A DNA stretch of 64,000 bases, from contig JBFLXA010000001.1 of NCBI GenBank assembly GCA_040757575.1, positions 124,001 to 188,000 on the forward strand, read 5' to 3'. Of this stretch, positions 31,569 to 41,041 are shown piece by piece. The stretch comes from PFJX01 sp040757575 (lineage in GTDB: Bacteria; Pseudomonadota; Gammaproteobacteria; Burkholderiales; Thiobacillaceae). Numbering within the stretch: the stretch's first letter is position 1; every line of letters begins with the position of its first letter. A program made the position numbers and the translations under genes. The notes beneath the pieces are model-generated. The model did no database searches and was not told the DNA's origin. It saw nothing but the letters and a program-made list of their open reading frames with translations.

Positions 31569-32654
31569 TCAGCTGTTCTGGATCACGATGCTGGGGAACT
31601 TGGAGCTGTGATCCACGGCCATATCCCCCACCTTCACCGCCACCCGGCGGGCGATCTGCCGGTAGATCTGGGCGATACGGCTTTCCGGATCGGCCACCAC
31701 GGAAGGCTTGCCCGTGTCGGCGTCTTCGCGGATATGGATGTCCAGGGGCAGGCCGCCGAGGAATTCCACGCCGTAGTCCTTGCACATGCGCTCGCCGCCG
31801 CCTTCACCGAAGATGCGCTCTTCATGGCCGCACTTGGAGCAGATGTGCAGGCTCATGTTCTCCACGATACCCAGGATGGGCACACCCACTTTCTCGAACA
31901 TTTTCAAACCCTTGCGGGCATCGATGAGGGCAATGTCCTGGGGGGTGGTGACGATCACGGCGCCGGTGACGGGCACCCGCTGGGCCAGGGTGAGCTGGAT
32001 GTCGCCGGTACCCGGGGGCAGGTCCACCACCAGGTAATCCAGATCGCTCCACTTGGTGTTGTTCAGCAATTGTTCCAAAGCCTGGGTCACCATGGGGCCC
32101 CGCCAGACCATGGGGGTTTCCACGTCGATCAGGAAGCCGATGGACATGGCTTGCAGGCCATGGCCCAGCATGGGTTCCAGGTTCTGGCCGTCGGCGGATT
32201 CGGGCCGGCCATGGATACCCAGCATGGTGGGCTGGGAAGGCCCGTAGATGTCAGCATCCAGCATGCCCACCTTGGCGCCTTCGGCGGCCAGGGCCAGGGC
32301 CAGGTTCACGGCCGTGGTGGATTTGCCCACCCCGCCCTTGCCGGAGGCCACCGCGATGATGTTCTTCACGCCCGGGATCAGCTTCACGCCCTTTTGCACG
32401 CTGTGGGCCACCACTTTCCAGGTCACGTTGGCACTGGCGCTGGCACCCGTGGCCGCCTTGATCTTGTCTTCCACCATGGCCTTGATTTCAGTGGACACCA
32501 TCTTGGCGGGATAGGGCAACACCACGTCCAGGGTCACCTTGTCGCCGTCCACCTTGATGTTCTTCACGGACTTGGAGGAAATGAAATCCCGCTGGGTATT
32601 GGGATCAACGAGCGTTTTCAGGGCTTCTTGGACCTGTTGTTCAGATACGGACAT
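31569..32654 (-). CDS. apbC: Mrp/ApbC iron-sulfur cluster carrier ATPase
   Basis: A 361-residue P-loop NTPase. An N-terminal DUF59/MIP18 domain (about residues 5-80) precedes a deviant Walker A, VASGKGGVGKSTTA, then LDADIYGPSQPTMLG, VDLPPGTGDIQLTLAQ and the cluster-binding CSKCGH. It carries [4Fe-4S] clusters to cytoplasmic apoproteins. The gene stands alone between a toxin-antitoxin unit and a secreted-protein operon. Confidence 0.95.
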   Translation of the reverse strand: MSVSEQQVQEALKTLVDPNTQRDFISSKSVKNIKVDGDKVTLDVVLPYPAKMVSTEIKAMVEDKIKAATGASASANVTWKVVAHSVQKGVKLIPGVKNIIAVASGKGGVGKSTTAVNLALALAAEGAKVGMLDADIYGPSQPTMLGIHGRPESADGQNLEPMLGHGLQAMSIGFLIDVETPMVWRGPMVTQALEQLLNNTKWSDLDYLVVDLPPGTGDIQLTLAQRVPVTGAVIVTTPQDIALIDARKGLKMFEKVGVPILGIVENMSLHICSKCGHEERIFGEGGGERMCKDYGVEFLGGLPLDIHIREDADTGKPSVVADPESRIAQIYRQIARRVAVKVGDMAVDHSSKFPSIVIQNS

Positions 32655-32803
32655 GGCTTACCTCGGTTGGATGGATGACTGATGCGGCGAAACAGCGTGA
32701 AAGTGAAGGCATAACTGCTCTTTTCAAGCCCACCGCATTTACTTGAGTATTTTACTTGGTCTTTGTGGACTTGCCCCCTACCCGGATGGGTAGGCAGGCT
32801 GCT

Positions 32804-33508
32804 TCAGTCACACACGTCCAGGCGGCCGTTCATCCAGCACAACTTGCGGCTTTTCTTGCCGTTATTGCCAGCCTTGCCGGCCTTGGCGGGCGATGCGACC
32901 ACGGTCTTCGGAGTGGCTGCCGCGGTACTAGCGTTGCTCCGCTGCTTCACCGCCGTACGGGCCTTTGCGACTGGCACCAGTGCCGGCGCAGGTTCTGGTT
33001 CCGACAATGCCACGGGCTGGCCGATGGCCGACGCCGTTTCGTCGTAGGCGGCCGGGCCTGGCTGGAGAGCCTCCTTCGCGGCTGGCTGCAGGGCGGCAGG
33101 TTCCACTCCTGCGGACGTGGGTGTAGGAAGCGCAGCATCCATATTGGGCAGCGTAACCGGCGTGGGGGCTGCCGATTTCTGCTCCAGCCCGGGCGAATTC
33201 CCGCCGGCCGCAGCTGGGCTGACAACCTGGGCACCGGGTTGCTGCCTTGGGGCGGGCGCAGGAACGGAAGCCGGGGCCGGGCCGGGCACGTACCACATCC
33301 AGAAAGGCGTCGGATAAGGCACCTGCCTGGGCGGCAGGACCTGAACCGTGCCGCCCTGGGGCATGGCCAGGGGGAGCGGCACCCATTGGGGCTGAGGCTG
33401 CAAGACCCACAGGGGGACATAGGGCATGCCTGCCGCGCCAGCCGCCTGGGCAATTGCCTGGGCGGAAAAGACCAGACCCAGCACCCCTAGAACAATTTTT
33501 TTCACCAC
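32804..33508 (-). CDS. Secreted Ala/Pro-rich protein of unknown function
   Basis: A 234-residue protein with a clear signal peptide (about 1-21, KKIVLGVLGLVFSAQAIA), a Pro/Gln/Trp-rich stretch WVLQPQPQWVPLPLAMP, a long Ala/Pro/Thr-rich linker and a basic C-terminal region KAGKAGNNGKKSRKLCWMNGRLDVCD with two cysteines. The layout suggests a periplasmic protein with a flexible spacer and a small disulfide-bonded end. It starts at one of two adjacent GTG codons after AAGGGGG, overlapping the upstream gene by 7 nt. I know no family. Confidence 0.62.
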   Translation of the reverse strand: MVKKIVLGVLGLVFSAQAIAQAAGAAGMPYVPLWVLQPQPQWVPLPLAMPQGGTVQVLPPRQVPYPTPFWMWYVPGPAPASVPAPAPRQQPGAQVVSPAAAGGNSPGLEQKSAAPTPVTLPNMDAALPTPTSAGVEPAALQPAAKEALQPGPAAYDETASAIGQPVALSEPEPAPALVPVAKARTAVKQRSNASTAAATPKTVVASPAKAGKAGNNGKKSRKLCWMNGRLDVCD

Positions 33509-33876
33509 GTTTCACCCCCTTGATTGGCATGATGGGCAACGAGCTTGAGCTCCGGCACCCGGGAACGGAGTGCCGCTACCACCTGGACCATGAGCCCAGG
33601 TGTACTTTCCAGGGACACCCAGAGCACATGGATCTTCATATTGAAATCCGCGAAAGCCACCCGGTTGCCAAACCGGGCCAGCACACCCTGGATGACAGCG
33701 AGTAGCGCCCCCACCTCAGCCGGGCTGCGGTGCTTGAATTCTGGCGCCATCATCATGAAATCTGCATAAAGCCGTCCCTGCCCATCGCGCTTGGGGACCA
33801 GCTTCATGAGCGGAACCCCCTCGCCCCACTGCCCGGCGGAACCGGGCAGGCTGGCGGGGCGGGGAACCAGTGCCAT
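33502..33876 (-). CDS. Conserved small protein of unknown function (124 aa)
   Basis: A soluble, probably alpha/beta protein: MKLVPKRDGQGRLYADFMM, VAFADFNMKIHVLWVSLE and VQVVAALRSRVPELKLVAH. The last segments look like alternating strands and helices of a small ligand-binding or regulatory domain. It lies 9 nt after a CBS-domain gene and overlaps the next gene by 7 nt, so the three are translated as a unit. Function unknown. Confidence 0.6.
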   Translation of the reverse strand: MALVPRPASLPGSAGQWGEGVPLMKLVPKRDGQGRLYADFMMMAPEFKHRSPAEVGALLAVIQGVLARFGNRVAFADFNMKIHVLWVSLESTPGLMVQVVAALRSRVPELKLVAHHANQGGETW

Positions 33877-33885
33877 GGCGTAGAC

Positions 33886-34479
33886 CTAGCGGGCCAGCTC
33901 CATGCCCAGCTCAGCAAAGGTGCCGGCCACCCCCAGGGTTTCCACCTGGGTACCGAGCTGGCGATTGATCTGGGAAATGGAAAACATGCCGCGCAGTATC
34001 TGTCCCCTGTCCAGAGTGCGCTCCACGGCCAGAGCATGCTGCCGCCCATGGGCCTTCAAGGTGGCGACGACATCCCCAACCCGGGCGGCCTTCAGGTCGT
34101 CCATACACAGCACTTCCAGACGCTCCCGGGGTGTCATGATGTCCTTGACCATGACATCGGAATGGCGGATGCCCTGGGTCTGCACCACCTGCATGGGTTT
34201 CTCGCTGGTCAGGTCCGTGGCGGTGATCAGGCCCAGGATATGGTTCAGGTCATCCACCACCAACAACATGCGCACACCCCGGTGGATCATCTTCTCCCGG
34301 GCGGCCTCTATGGTCTCCAGAGGGAAGATGGTATATGCCGTCACTACTGTGAAATCAGTCATGACGCTGCTGAAGGGGTCATCCATGGACACCTGCTCGG
34401 GCAGGGCCTGGCGGGGCTTGTGGAAGGTGGCGCCTTTTTGCAGGGGGGCCGAAGGGATGATGGAATAGGTTCGGGTCAT
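33886..34479 (-). CDS. CBS-pair domain protein
   Basis: A 197-residue protein with two CBS motifs: VMTDFTVVTAYTIFPLETIEAA with VRMLLVVDDLNHILGLITATDL, and DIMTPRERLEVL with a later HGRQHALAVERT and LRGMFSISQINRQLG. CBS pairs bind adenine nucleotides and act as energy sensors. It heads a three-gene unit whose other members are an unknown small protein and a secreted Ala/Pro-rich protein. Confidence 0.85.
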   Translation of the reverse strand: MTRTYSIIPSAPLQKGATFHKPRQALPEQVSMDDPFSSVMTDFTVVTAYTIFPLETIEAAREKMIHRGVRMLLVVDDLNHILGLITATDLTSEKPMQVVQTQGIRHSDVMVKDIMTPRERLEVLCMDDLKAARVGDVVATLKAHGRQHALAVERTLDRGQILRGMFSISQINRQLGTQVETLGVAGTFAELGMELAR

Positions 34480-34518
34480 GGCATCAACAAGGAAAAACAG
34501 ACAATAGAGGGCTGGAGA

Positions 34519-35076
34519 TCATCCCCGCCCGGACTCATGGGCGCGTGTCCCCATCAAATAAGGATGGCGAGCACCCCGGGGTCCCGACCCAGGGGTCTGG
34601 CCTTCATGGACGAGGAAACGCTCCAGTTCTGTAAGAGCAGATTTGTATACCTCGCGCTTGAACTCCACCACCATTTCGGCCGGTGCCCAGTAATCGCTCC
34701 AGCGCCAGGCATCGAATTCCGGGTGGTCGCTCGCCCGCAGGCGCACATCGATATCCCGCCCCACCAACCGGAGCAGGTACCAGATCTGCTTCTGGCCTCG
34801 GTAATGGCTGCGCCACTCCCGCCGCACCCAGTTTTCGGGCACGTTGTAGCGCAGCCAGTTACGGGTGCGCCCCAGTATGCGCACATGCTCGCGCCCCAGG
34901 CCCACTTCTTCCATCAATTCACGGTACATGGCCTCCTCCGGAGACTCGCCGTGCTTGATTCCCCCTTGGGGAAACTGCCACGCATCCTGCCGCACCCGCT
35001 TGCCCCAGAACACCTGGTTCTGGGTATTGCAGATGATGATGCCCACGTTCGGCCGGTAACCGTCACGATCGATCAT
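34519..35076 (-). CDS. rppH: RNA pyrophosphohydrolase
   Basis: A 185-residue Nudix hydrolase that removes pyrophosphate from the 5' end of mRNA and starts decay. It begins MIDRDGYRPNVGIIICN, has the RppH-typical DAWQFPQGGIKHGESPEEA, and completes the Nudix box with RELMEEVGL; RNWLRYNVPENWVRREW is also family-specific. The ATG at 35076 is chosen because the upstream frame is unrelated to the family. Confidence 0.94.
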   Translation of the reverse strand: MIDRDGYRPNVGIIICNTQNQVFWGKRVRQDAWQFPQGGIKHGESPEEAMYRELMEEVGLGREHVRILGRTRNWLRYNVPENWVRREWRSHYRGQKQIWYLLRLVGRDIDVRLRASDHPEFDAWRWSDYWAPAEMVVEFKREVYKSALTELERFLVHEGQTPGSGPRGARHPYLMGTRAHESGRG

Positions 35077-35157
35077 GGCCGCCTCGAATGAATACTTAAC
35101 TGCTTGAGATTTTCCCACCCTAGATGACAGTTGGAAAGCCGGCCCCATTCAGGAGCC

Positions 35158-35937
35158 TCAAAGCTGGAATGCTTGCCCCGAAGTGGGGTTCCAGTTGCGC
35201 ATCAGGACCAGGAAATCCTCCATTTCCAGCCCCAGGGCCCCGCTCAACTGCCGGGCCCGGCGGGTGAGGACCGCCAGGGACAGGTCCGGCGGGGGCGGCT
35301 TGAAAGCAAATACAATGATGTTGCCCTTGCGTTCCGAAGGCAGACGCAGCAGGCGGGTGCCGAAAACGGCCTCCAGCCGCTGGAAATAGGTAGGGAAGGA
35401 GGTATCCGACCCCCAGAGGTTAAACACCGCCACCCCGCCGGGGCGCAGCATGGTCATACAGGACTGGTAGAACTCAACGCTGGCCAGGGCTTCGACGATG
35501 CGTTTGGCGTCGTACCCGTCCACCAGCAGCACATCCTGGCTATCCGGGTTGTCATGGACATAGGCAGCGCCATCGCCCACCCGTATGGAAAGACGTTCGT
35601 CGTCACCGGGGAGATGGAAATAGGCCCTGGCCGCCTCAACCACCCCCGGATTGATCTCCAGGGCGGTAAGCCGGGTGTCCGCCAGGTGGCGGTGGATGAA
35701 CTTGGCCAGGGACCCCCCGCCCAAACCGATCAGGGCTATGTCCCGGGGCGCGGCATGGAACAACAGGAAGGCCATCATGGCCCGCGTGTATTCCAGTTCC
35801 AGATACCAGGGGTCCCGGGTACGCATGGCGCTCTGTACGGCCGGTCCGCCCAGGTGCAGGAAGCGCACGCCCCGCTTTTCACTGATCTCGACCGGCGGAT
35901 GGGCGGGTTGCCCACGCCGACGCTGAAACAAACTCAC
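35158..35937 (-). CDS. Spermidine-synthase-like methyltransferase-fold protein
   Basis: A 259-residue protein of the polyamine aminopropyltransferase superfamily: ALIGLGGGSLAKFIHRH is the nucleotide-binding motif, ALEINPGVVEAARAYF follows, and VLLVDGYDAKRI occupies the acidic loop. It lacks the N-terminal beta-sheet typical of SpeE and the usual YHE active-site context, so it may not make spermidine. It starts with GTG, overlapping by 4 nt (GTGA) the stop of the EAL gene downstream of it. Confidence 0.75.
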   Translation of the reverse strand: MSLFQRRRGQPAHPPVEISEKRGVRFLHLGGPAVQSAMRTRDPWYLELEYTRAMMAFLLFHAAPRDIALIGLGGGSLAKFIHRHLADTRLTALEINPGVVEAARAYFHLPGDDERLSIRVGDGAAYVHDNPDSQDVLLVDGYDAKRIVEALASVEFYQSCMTMLRPGGVAVFNLWGSDTSFPTYFQRLEAVFGTRLLRLPSERKGNIIVFAFKPPPPDLSLAVLTRRARQLSGALGLEMEDFLVLMRNWNPTSGQAFQL

Positions 35938-38171
35938 TGGCCCTGCTCCCTTTCCTTCAGCCAGGCCTCAAAATCACCGGCTTCCAGGGGCGGAGTAAGG
36001 TAATACCCCTGAGCCAGATCACAACCGTAGGCAGCCAAGCGCTGCCACTGGATCTCGTCCTCCACCCCCTCCGCCAAGGCATAATGGCCGAGGGTATGGG
36101 CCAGATCGATGGTCGCCTTGACGAGGGCAGCCCCCGGCACCGATTCCACCAGCCGCCCCACGAAAGCCCGTTCTATCTTAAGTTCCGAGACCGGCAAGCG
36201 GGCCAGTTGGCCCAACCCCGTATGCCCGGCGCCGAAATCATCCAGGGCCAGACGCACCCCCAGGGAAGAAATGGCATTAAGCACCCCTAGAGCGGCATCG
36301 GCATCCGCCAAAAAGACCGGCTCGGAAAACTCCACCATGAAAGCAGAGGGGGGCAACTGGTGACGGGCCAGGGCATTGGCAATCCGCTCCACCACCTCAT
36401 GGTCCGCCAGATTGCGAACCGACAGATTCACGCTCACCGGCAATTCCCTGCCAGCCTGGCGCCAGGCTGCCACCTGGGCAGCGGCAGCATCGATGACCCA
36501 ATGGGTGAGGCTGCGAATCAGCATGCCGTGCTCCGCCAGGGGGATGATATCCGTCGGCATTAGCAATCCCCGGCTGGGATGGCGCCAGCGCAACAAGGCT
36601 TCGGCGGCCACCACCCGGCCATCGGTCAAACGGGCCGTGGGCTGGTAGCACAACAACAGCTGGTCCGCGGCGATGGCCTGCTCCAGTTCGTTCATCAGGG
36701 CCAGCTGACTCCGGCCATCAGCAGCCAAACCCCCGTGCCAGGCCACATGGACACCGACCCGGGAATGGGCCTGGCACAGGGCTTCCTCGGCGCGACGCAG
36801 GAGGGTTTCAGCATCCAGACCGTCCTCGGGATAGCGGGCGCTGCCCAGCCGCATGTCGAGGTCAAACTCCTGGCCCTGGAAAGCCAGGGGCACTTCCAGG
36901 GCGGCACGCACGCGGACTTCCCAGTCGTCCCGATCCAGCCCAGGCGCCAGGGGGCACAGGAAGGCGAAAGCCCCCTCCCCTAGGCTGGCCACGCGCCAGT
37001 CGCTGCGCCCCTGGATGCGCTGGGCGGTGGCTTTGAGCAAGCCTTCACCCACCTCCGCCCCCAGGGCCAGCCCCAGGGGCCGCAAACGGGTGAGCCGGGC
37101 CAGCATCATGACACTGGGCCCCAGACTGCCTTCGCTCACCTCCATATCCACGGCACTCACGAAGCCCGCCCGGTTGGGCAAGCCGGTCCGCCCATCATGG
37201 TAGGCAAGATGGGTGATCTGCCGCTCCCGGGACTGGATGTCGCCAGTCATGCGGTTGAAGCTCTCCGCTAGGGCGGCCAGTTCGTCCCGGCCCGCCACCG
37301 GCACCCGGGTGTCGTAACGCCCCCGCCCCACCCGGCGGAGGGCCTGGGTGAGGTCCTGGAGGGGCAAGACCAAGCCCTTGCTCAGCAAGCCACCGCCGTA
37401 CCAGGCCATCAGCAGCACCAGCAGGGAAACGGTGCCCAAAGCTCCCCAGCGGGCGGGGGCCGACAGGCCGGCGGCATACGGCTCCAGTTGCAACAGCATG
37501 GCGTAGGCCAGATCGGAATCGGATTCCAGCTTCACCAAGCGTGTGAAGGCAGTCTGGGGCGGCTGGGCACCGGGCTTCAGGGCCAGGAAACGGGACTCCA
37601 GACCTGCCACGTTCCCGAAGGGGCCCGACACCCCATCCGCCACCGGCAAAGCCAGCACCAGCCAGGCCACGGGCCTAGGGGCAAGCACCGGCACCCAGGC
37701 CACCTGGTAAGCCTGGCCGTCCAGCAGGACGTATCCCGCAGCCCGCCCAGAGTCGCGGGCCACCTCCGTCATGCGAGCATCGGGGAAGGGCTGGCCAAAC
37801 AGACCCGGGTGCCTCAGGCTGATGAGCACCCGGCCCTCCAGGGAGAGCAGCAGGGCTTCGCCGGGCCAGGGCTGGGCCTCGTCACCGGCCAATCGGGCCT
37901 CCAGGGCATCTCTGTCCGCTTCCAGCAGGGCCTGGCCAAGCTGCCCATCTCCGGCCAGGAGGCGAGCATCTCGGGACAAAGCCTGGGCGCGCTGTTCCAC
38001 ATCTGCCCGCAGAGCTGCGCCGGCTAGATCAAGCAGGCGCGCTGTCTGGGTTTGCCTGGCCGCCCCGTCGCCACGTAAGACCGTAAACCACAGGGCGGCA
38101 AGGGCCAGCAGCACGAGGAACAGCAAGGTTCCCCGCACACGGGTGCTCAAACTGCGGGCTTGGGCGGGCAT
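35934..38171 (-). CDS. Membrane c-di-GMP signalling protein: sensor-HAMP-degenerate GGDEF-EAL
   Basis: A 745-residue protein with two membrane helices (about residues 10-30 and 240-262) around a periplasmic sensor, a HAMP domain (LVLPLQDLTQALRRVGRGRY), a GGDEF domain with the signature reduced to LGEGAF, and a C-terminal EAL domain. The EAL domain retains AEALLRW, VNLS, DDFGAG, the lysine in ELKIERAF, AEGVED and AQGYY, so phosphodiesterase activity is plausible while cyclase activity is not. The ATG at 38171 follows a weak ribosome-binding site. Confidence 0.88.
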   Translation of the reverse strand: MPAQARSLSTRVRGTLLFLVLLALAALWFTVLRGDGAARQTQTARLLDLAGAALRADVEQRAQALSRDARLLAGDGQLGQALLEADRDALEARLAGDEAQPWPGEALLLSLEGRVLISLRHPGLFGQPFPDARMTEVARDSGRAAGYVLLDGQAYQVAWVPVLAPRPVAWLVLALPVADGVSGPFGNVAGLESRFLALKPGAQPPQTAFTRLVKLESDSDLAYAMLLQLEPYAAGLSAPARWGALGTVSLLVLLMAWYGGGLLSKGLVLPLQDLTQALRRVGRGRYDTRVPVAGRDELAALAESFNRMTGDIQSRERQITHLAYHDGRTGLPNRAGFVSAVDMEVSEGSLGPSVMMLARLTRLRPLGLALGAEVGEGLLKATAQRIQGRSDWRVASLGEGAFAFLCPLAPGLDRDDWEVRVRAALEVPLAFQGQEFDLDMRLGSARYPEDGLDAETLLRRAEEALCQAHSRVGVHVAWHGGLAADGRSQLALMNELEQAIAADQLLLCYQPTARLTDGRVVAAEALLRWRHPSRGLLMPTDIIPLAEHGMLIRSLTHWVIDAAAAQVAAWRQAGRELPVSVNLSVRNLADHEVVERIANALARHQLPPSAFMVEFSEPVFLADADAALGVLNAISSLGVRLALDDFGAGHTGLGQLARLPVSELKIERAFVGRLVESVPGAALVKATIDLAHTLGHYALAEGVEDEIQWQRLAAYGCDLAQGYYLTPPLEAGDFEAWLKEREQGQ

Positions 38172-38483
38172 GGTCACGGTTATCCGGGCGGTCGATGCAA
38201 TTCGTGGCAATTCGGCGGACAGCGTCGGGCGATAAAGTCCCGCGTCCGTCGTGCCACCCCGGGCCCAAGGGGGCACGGCAATGGATTACACGAAGGTTCG
38301 GGACTGACTCCAGGACTGATTCCGGGCCGTTTTCTGCGATAGGCACGTATTATCCCGAAAAAAAACGGCCTTCCATGGAGAAACACCCCCCAAGCGTAAA
38401 TCCAGCGTGCCGGGTTGTAGCATTGCCCGCATAAACATAACCGCCCCGACCAACCTGCCCCCTCTGGCCTCTCTCCCCGACCC
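38172..38483. other. Divergent intergenic region with no recognised feature
   Basis: A 312-nt gap between the leftward EAL-protein gene and the rightward patatin gene. It must hold both promoters. An A-run at about 38359-38366 stands out; I could not assign -35/-10 boxes or an operator with confidence. Confidence 0.4.
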
Positions 38484-39365
38484 ATGACCAACACCCCGAC
38501 CTCCATGCCCAGCCACATCGTGCCCATCCTGGCAGGCGGGGGTACCCGCCTGCCCGCCCACGTGGGCGTCCTCGCCGCACTCCAGGACATGGGCATCGGC
38601 TATCGGCATCTGGTGGGGGTGTCCGGGGGCAGCGTGGTGGCCAGCCTGGCCGCCGTGGGCCACGATGTACCGCATATGAAGGATTTGTTCCGGGAAGTGG
38701 ATTTCCGACAGTTTCGCGGCATGTCCCTGACCAATCTCCTCCTGCACGGGGGGCTTTCCAATGGCAAGCGTTTCTTCAAATGGCTGAATGGGGAGTTGGA
38801 AGGCCGCCGCTTCCGGGACCTGGAGGTAGACCTGCACGTGGTGGCCACGGATGTCCGTGCCGGCCGGCCGGTGATCTTCGACCGCCAGAGCTACCCGGAC
38901 CTGGAAGTGGCCCGGGCGGTGATGTTCTCCATTTCCATCCCCCTGGTGTTTCCCTTTCACCACCACGGTGACCATATCCTGGTGGACGGCAGCATCCTGG
39001 CGGAAGACAGTCTGTTCCGGGACTGGGCAGGAGACGGCACGCCGGTGATGTCCTTCCGCATGCGGGACGACAAGGGGACTACCAACCACGTGGCCCGGCG
39101 CTTCCTGCCGGTGGCGGACTACATGTTCATGCTCATGCGCACCTTCATGACCACCCTGTCCCGGGAACATCTGACCGAGACTCTCTGGCACAACACGGTG
39201 GTGATACGCACGGACGGCCTGTCCCCCCTGGAATTCCACATGACACCAGACCAGAAGACCGAACTCTTCGAGGCCGGCTACCACACCACCCGGCAGTTCC
39301 TGCCCCGCAAGCTGGAGAAGCACATGGCCGCGCCCCCTGTCCCTGAGTCGGCCCCCCAAGGCTGA
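38484..39365 (+). CDS. Patatin-like phospholipase
   Basis: A 293-residue patatin-like acyl hydrolase: oxyanion-hole segment ILAGGGTRLPAHVGVLAAL, nucleophile elbow GVSGGS with Ser47, and dyad aspartate in LVDGSIL. No signal peptide is seen, so it would act on membrane lipids from the cytoplasmic side. The catalytic DG-G/A motif is DGS. It is a single gene convergent with miaA. Confidence 0.88.
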   Translation: MTNTPTSMPSHIVPILAGGGTRLPAHVGVLAALQDMGIGYRHLVGVSGGSVVASLAAVGHDVPHMKDLFREVDFRQFRGMSLTNLLLHGGLSNGKRFFKWLNGELEGRRFRDLEVDLHVVATDVRAGRPVIFDRQSYPDLEVARAVMFSISIPLVFPFHHHGDHILVDGSILAEDSLFRDWAGDGTPVMSFRMRDDKGTTNHVARRFLPVADYMFMLMRTFMTTLSREHLTETLWHNTVVIRTDGLSPLEFHMTPDQKTELFEAGYHTTRQFLPRKLEKHMAAPPVPESAPQG

Positions 39366-39373
39366 AGCAGCCG

Positions 39374-40354
39374 CTATTCAACCGCCCGGTGCAGATGCCC
39401 GGCCACCCGGGCGCAGGCTTCCTCCACCAGGCCTGGAGCCTGGCAATCCAGTTCCACCGCCCCTGCCCAGCCCCGTAGCCACGTGAGCTGGCGTTTGGCC
39501 AGTTGCCGGGAAGCTGCCTTGCCAGCGGCTGCCAGACCGGACATATCCAGTTCCCCTTCAAGGTACTGCCAGGCCTGGCGATAGCCGACACAACGCATGG
39601 AAGGCATGCCCGCATCCAGGGCAAAGCGGCGGCGCAGGTCTGCCACCTCTTCCACCAGCCCTGCCGCCAGCATCTGCTCGAAGCGGCGGTTGATACGCTC
39701 ATGGAGCCAGGCCCGGTCCCCGGGCACCAGGGCCAGTTCAAGCAACCGATAGGGCAGGCATCCAGTCGCTTCCTGCCGGCCCAACAGGGCCGACATGGGA
39801 CCGCCAGTGGTCAGGCAGACTTCCAGTGCCCGCTGGATGCGCTGGCTGTCGTTGGGCTTGAGTCGGGCGGCGGTCTCCGGGTCCAGGCGGGCAAGTTCCC
39901 CGTGCAGGGCCGGCCACCCGACCCGGGCCGCCCGGTCCTCCAGCTCCGTCCGCAGTTCCGGCGTGGCCGGGGGCAGCTCATCCAGCCCCCCCTGCAAGGC
40001 ACGGAAATACATCATGGTGCCCCCCACCAGCAGGGGCACCCGGCCCCGGGCGGTGATGTCCGCCATGCAGGCCAGGGAATCCTTTTTGAAACGGCCGGCG
40101 GAATAGGCCTGGGGCGGATCAATCAGGTCAATGAGGTGATGGGGAGCTGCAGCCAGGGTGGCGGCATCCGGCTTGGCGGTGCCCACGTCCATGCCCCGGT
40201 AGACCAGGGCGGAATCCACGCTGACGATCTCCAGGGGCTGTTGTGTTGCAAAGCGCTGCACCAGGGCCACGGCCAGATCGGTCTTGCCGCTGGCGGTGGG
40301 GCCCATGAGGCAGATGGCGGGAGGCAGGAAGGCAGAAGACCTGGAGGAAACCAT
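39374..40354 (-). CDS. miaA: tRNA dimethylallyltransferase
   Basis: A 326-residue MiaA that adds a dimethylallyl group to A37 of tRNAs reading UNN codons. The P-loop is LMGPTASGKTDLAV; SVDSALVYRGMDVGTAKP, LVGGTMMYFRALQGGLDELP and MRCVGYRQAWQYLEG are family blocks. It is divergent from the TPMT-like gene across 71 nt. Confidence 0.95.
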   Translation of the reverse strand: MVSSRSSAFLPPAICLMGPTASGKTDLAVALVQRFATQQPLEIVSVDSALVYRGMDVGTAKPDAATLAAAPHHLIDLIDPPQAYSAGRFKKDSLACMADITARGRVPLLVGGTMMYFRALQGGLDELPPATPELRTELEDRAARVGWPALHGELARLDPETAARLKPNDSQRIQRALEVCLTTGGPMSALLGRQEATGCLPYRLLELALVPGDRAWLHERINRRFEQMLAAGLVEEVADLRRRFALDAGMPSMRCVGYRQAWQYLEGELDMSGLAAAGKAASRQLAKRQLTWLRGWAGAVELDCQAPGLVEEACARVAGHLHRAVE

Positions 40355-40425
40355 GGCCGGGTTATGCCCAAGTTGCCCCGGGCGTGCAAGTCAGCGTGTT
40401 CAGGCAGGGGCGGTATAGTCCGGCC

Positions 40426-41013
40426 ATGGAACACACGAAGCCCCATTTCTGGAACGACAAATACCTGGCCGGCACCCCGGGCTGGGATCGGGGCGGCACA
40501 AGCCCGGCGCTGCATCACTGGCTGGAAGAAGGGGCCCTGGCGCCCGGTCGCATCCTTATCCCGGGTTGTGGCCGGGGCCATGAAGCCCTGGAACTGGCCC
40601 GCCGGGGATTCCAGGTCACCGCCCTGGACATCGCCCCGGCGGCCATGGAACACCTGCAAGCCGAACTGGACCGGGCGGGCCTGAAAGCTGAACTGGTCCT
40701 GGCCGACGCCCTGACGTGGCACCCCAACGCCCCCTTCGATGGAATCTACGAACAAACCTGCCTATGTGCCCTGGACCCGAGCCTGTGGTCCCGGTACGAG
40801 GGCCAGTTGCACGCCTGGCTGCGGCCCGGTGGCCTGCTTTTCGCCGTGTTCATGCAGACCGGGCGGGCCGGTGGCCCCCCCTTCCACTGTGCCCTGTCGG
40901 ACATGCGCGCCCTGCTGCCGGACAACCGCTGGCACTGGGAAGGCACGCCCCACCGGGAAGTGCCCCACCCCAATGGACTCTTCGAGTATACGGCATTGCT
41001 GACCCGTCTCTGA
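40426..41013 (+). CDS. Thiopurine S-methyltransferase-like methyltransferase
   Basis: A 195-residue SAM-dependent methyltransferase of the TPMT family: FWNDKYLAGTPGWDRGGTSP at the N-terminus, SAM motif ILIPGCGRGHEALELAR, VTALDIAPAAMEHL and FDGIYEQTCLCAL. Bacterial members methylate thiopurines, selenite or tellurite compounds; the physiological substrate is unknown. The ATG at 40426 gives the family's usual start. The sodium-channel gene follows 28 nt downstream on the same strand. Confidence 0.87.
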   Translation: MEHTKPHFWNDKYLAGTPGWDRGGTSPALHHWLEEGALAPGRILIPGCGRGHEALELARRGFQVTALDIAPAAMEHLQAELDRAGLKAELVLADALTWHPNAPFDGIYEQTCLCALDPSLWSRYEGQLHAWLRPGGLLFAVFMQTGRAGGPPFHCALSDMRALLPDNRWHWEGTPHREVPHPNGLFEYTALLTRL

Positions 41014-41041
41014 GTCCGCCGGGAACCCGTCCGGCATCCGG

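Noticed and set aside
38355..38380. Terminator in the EAL/patatin gap
   Set aside because: There is an A-run, but no stable stem next to it.
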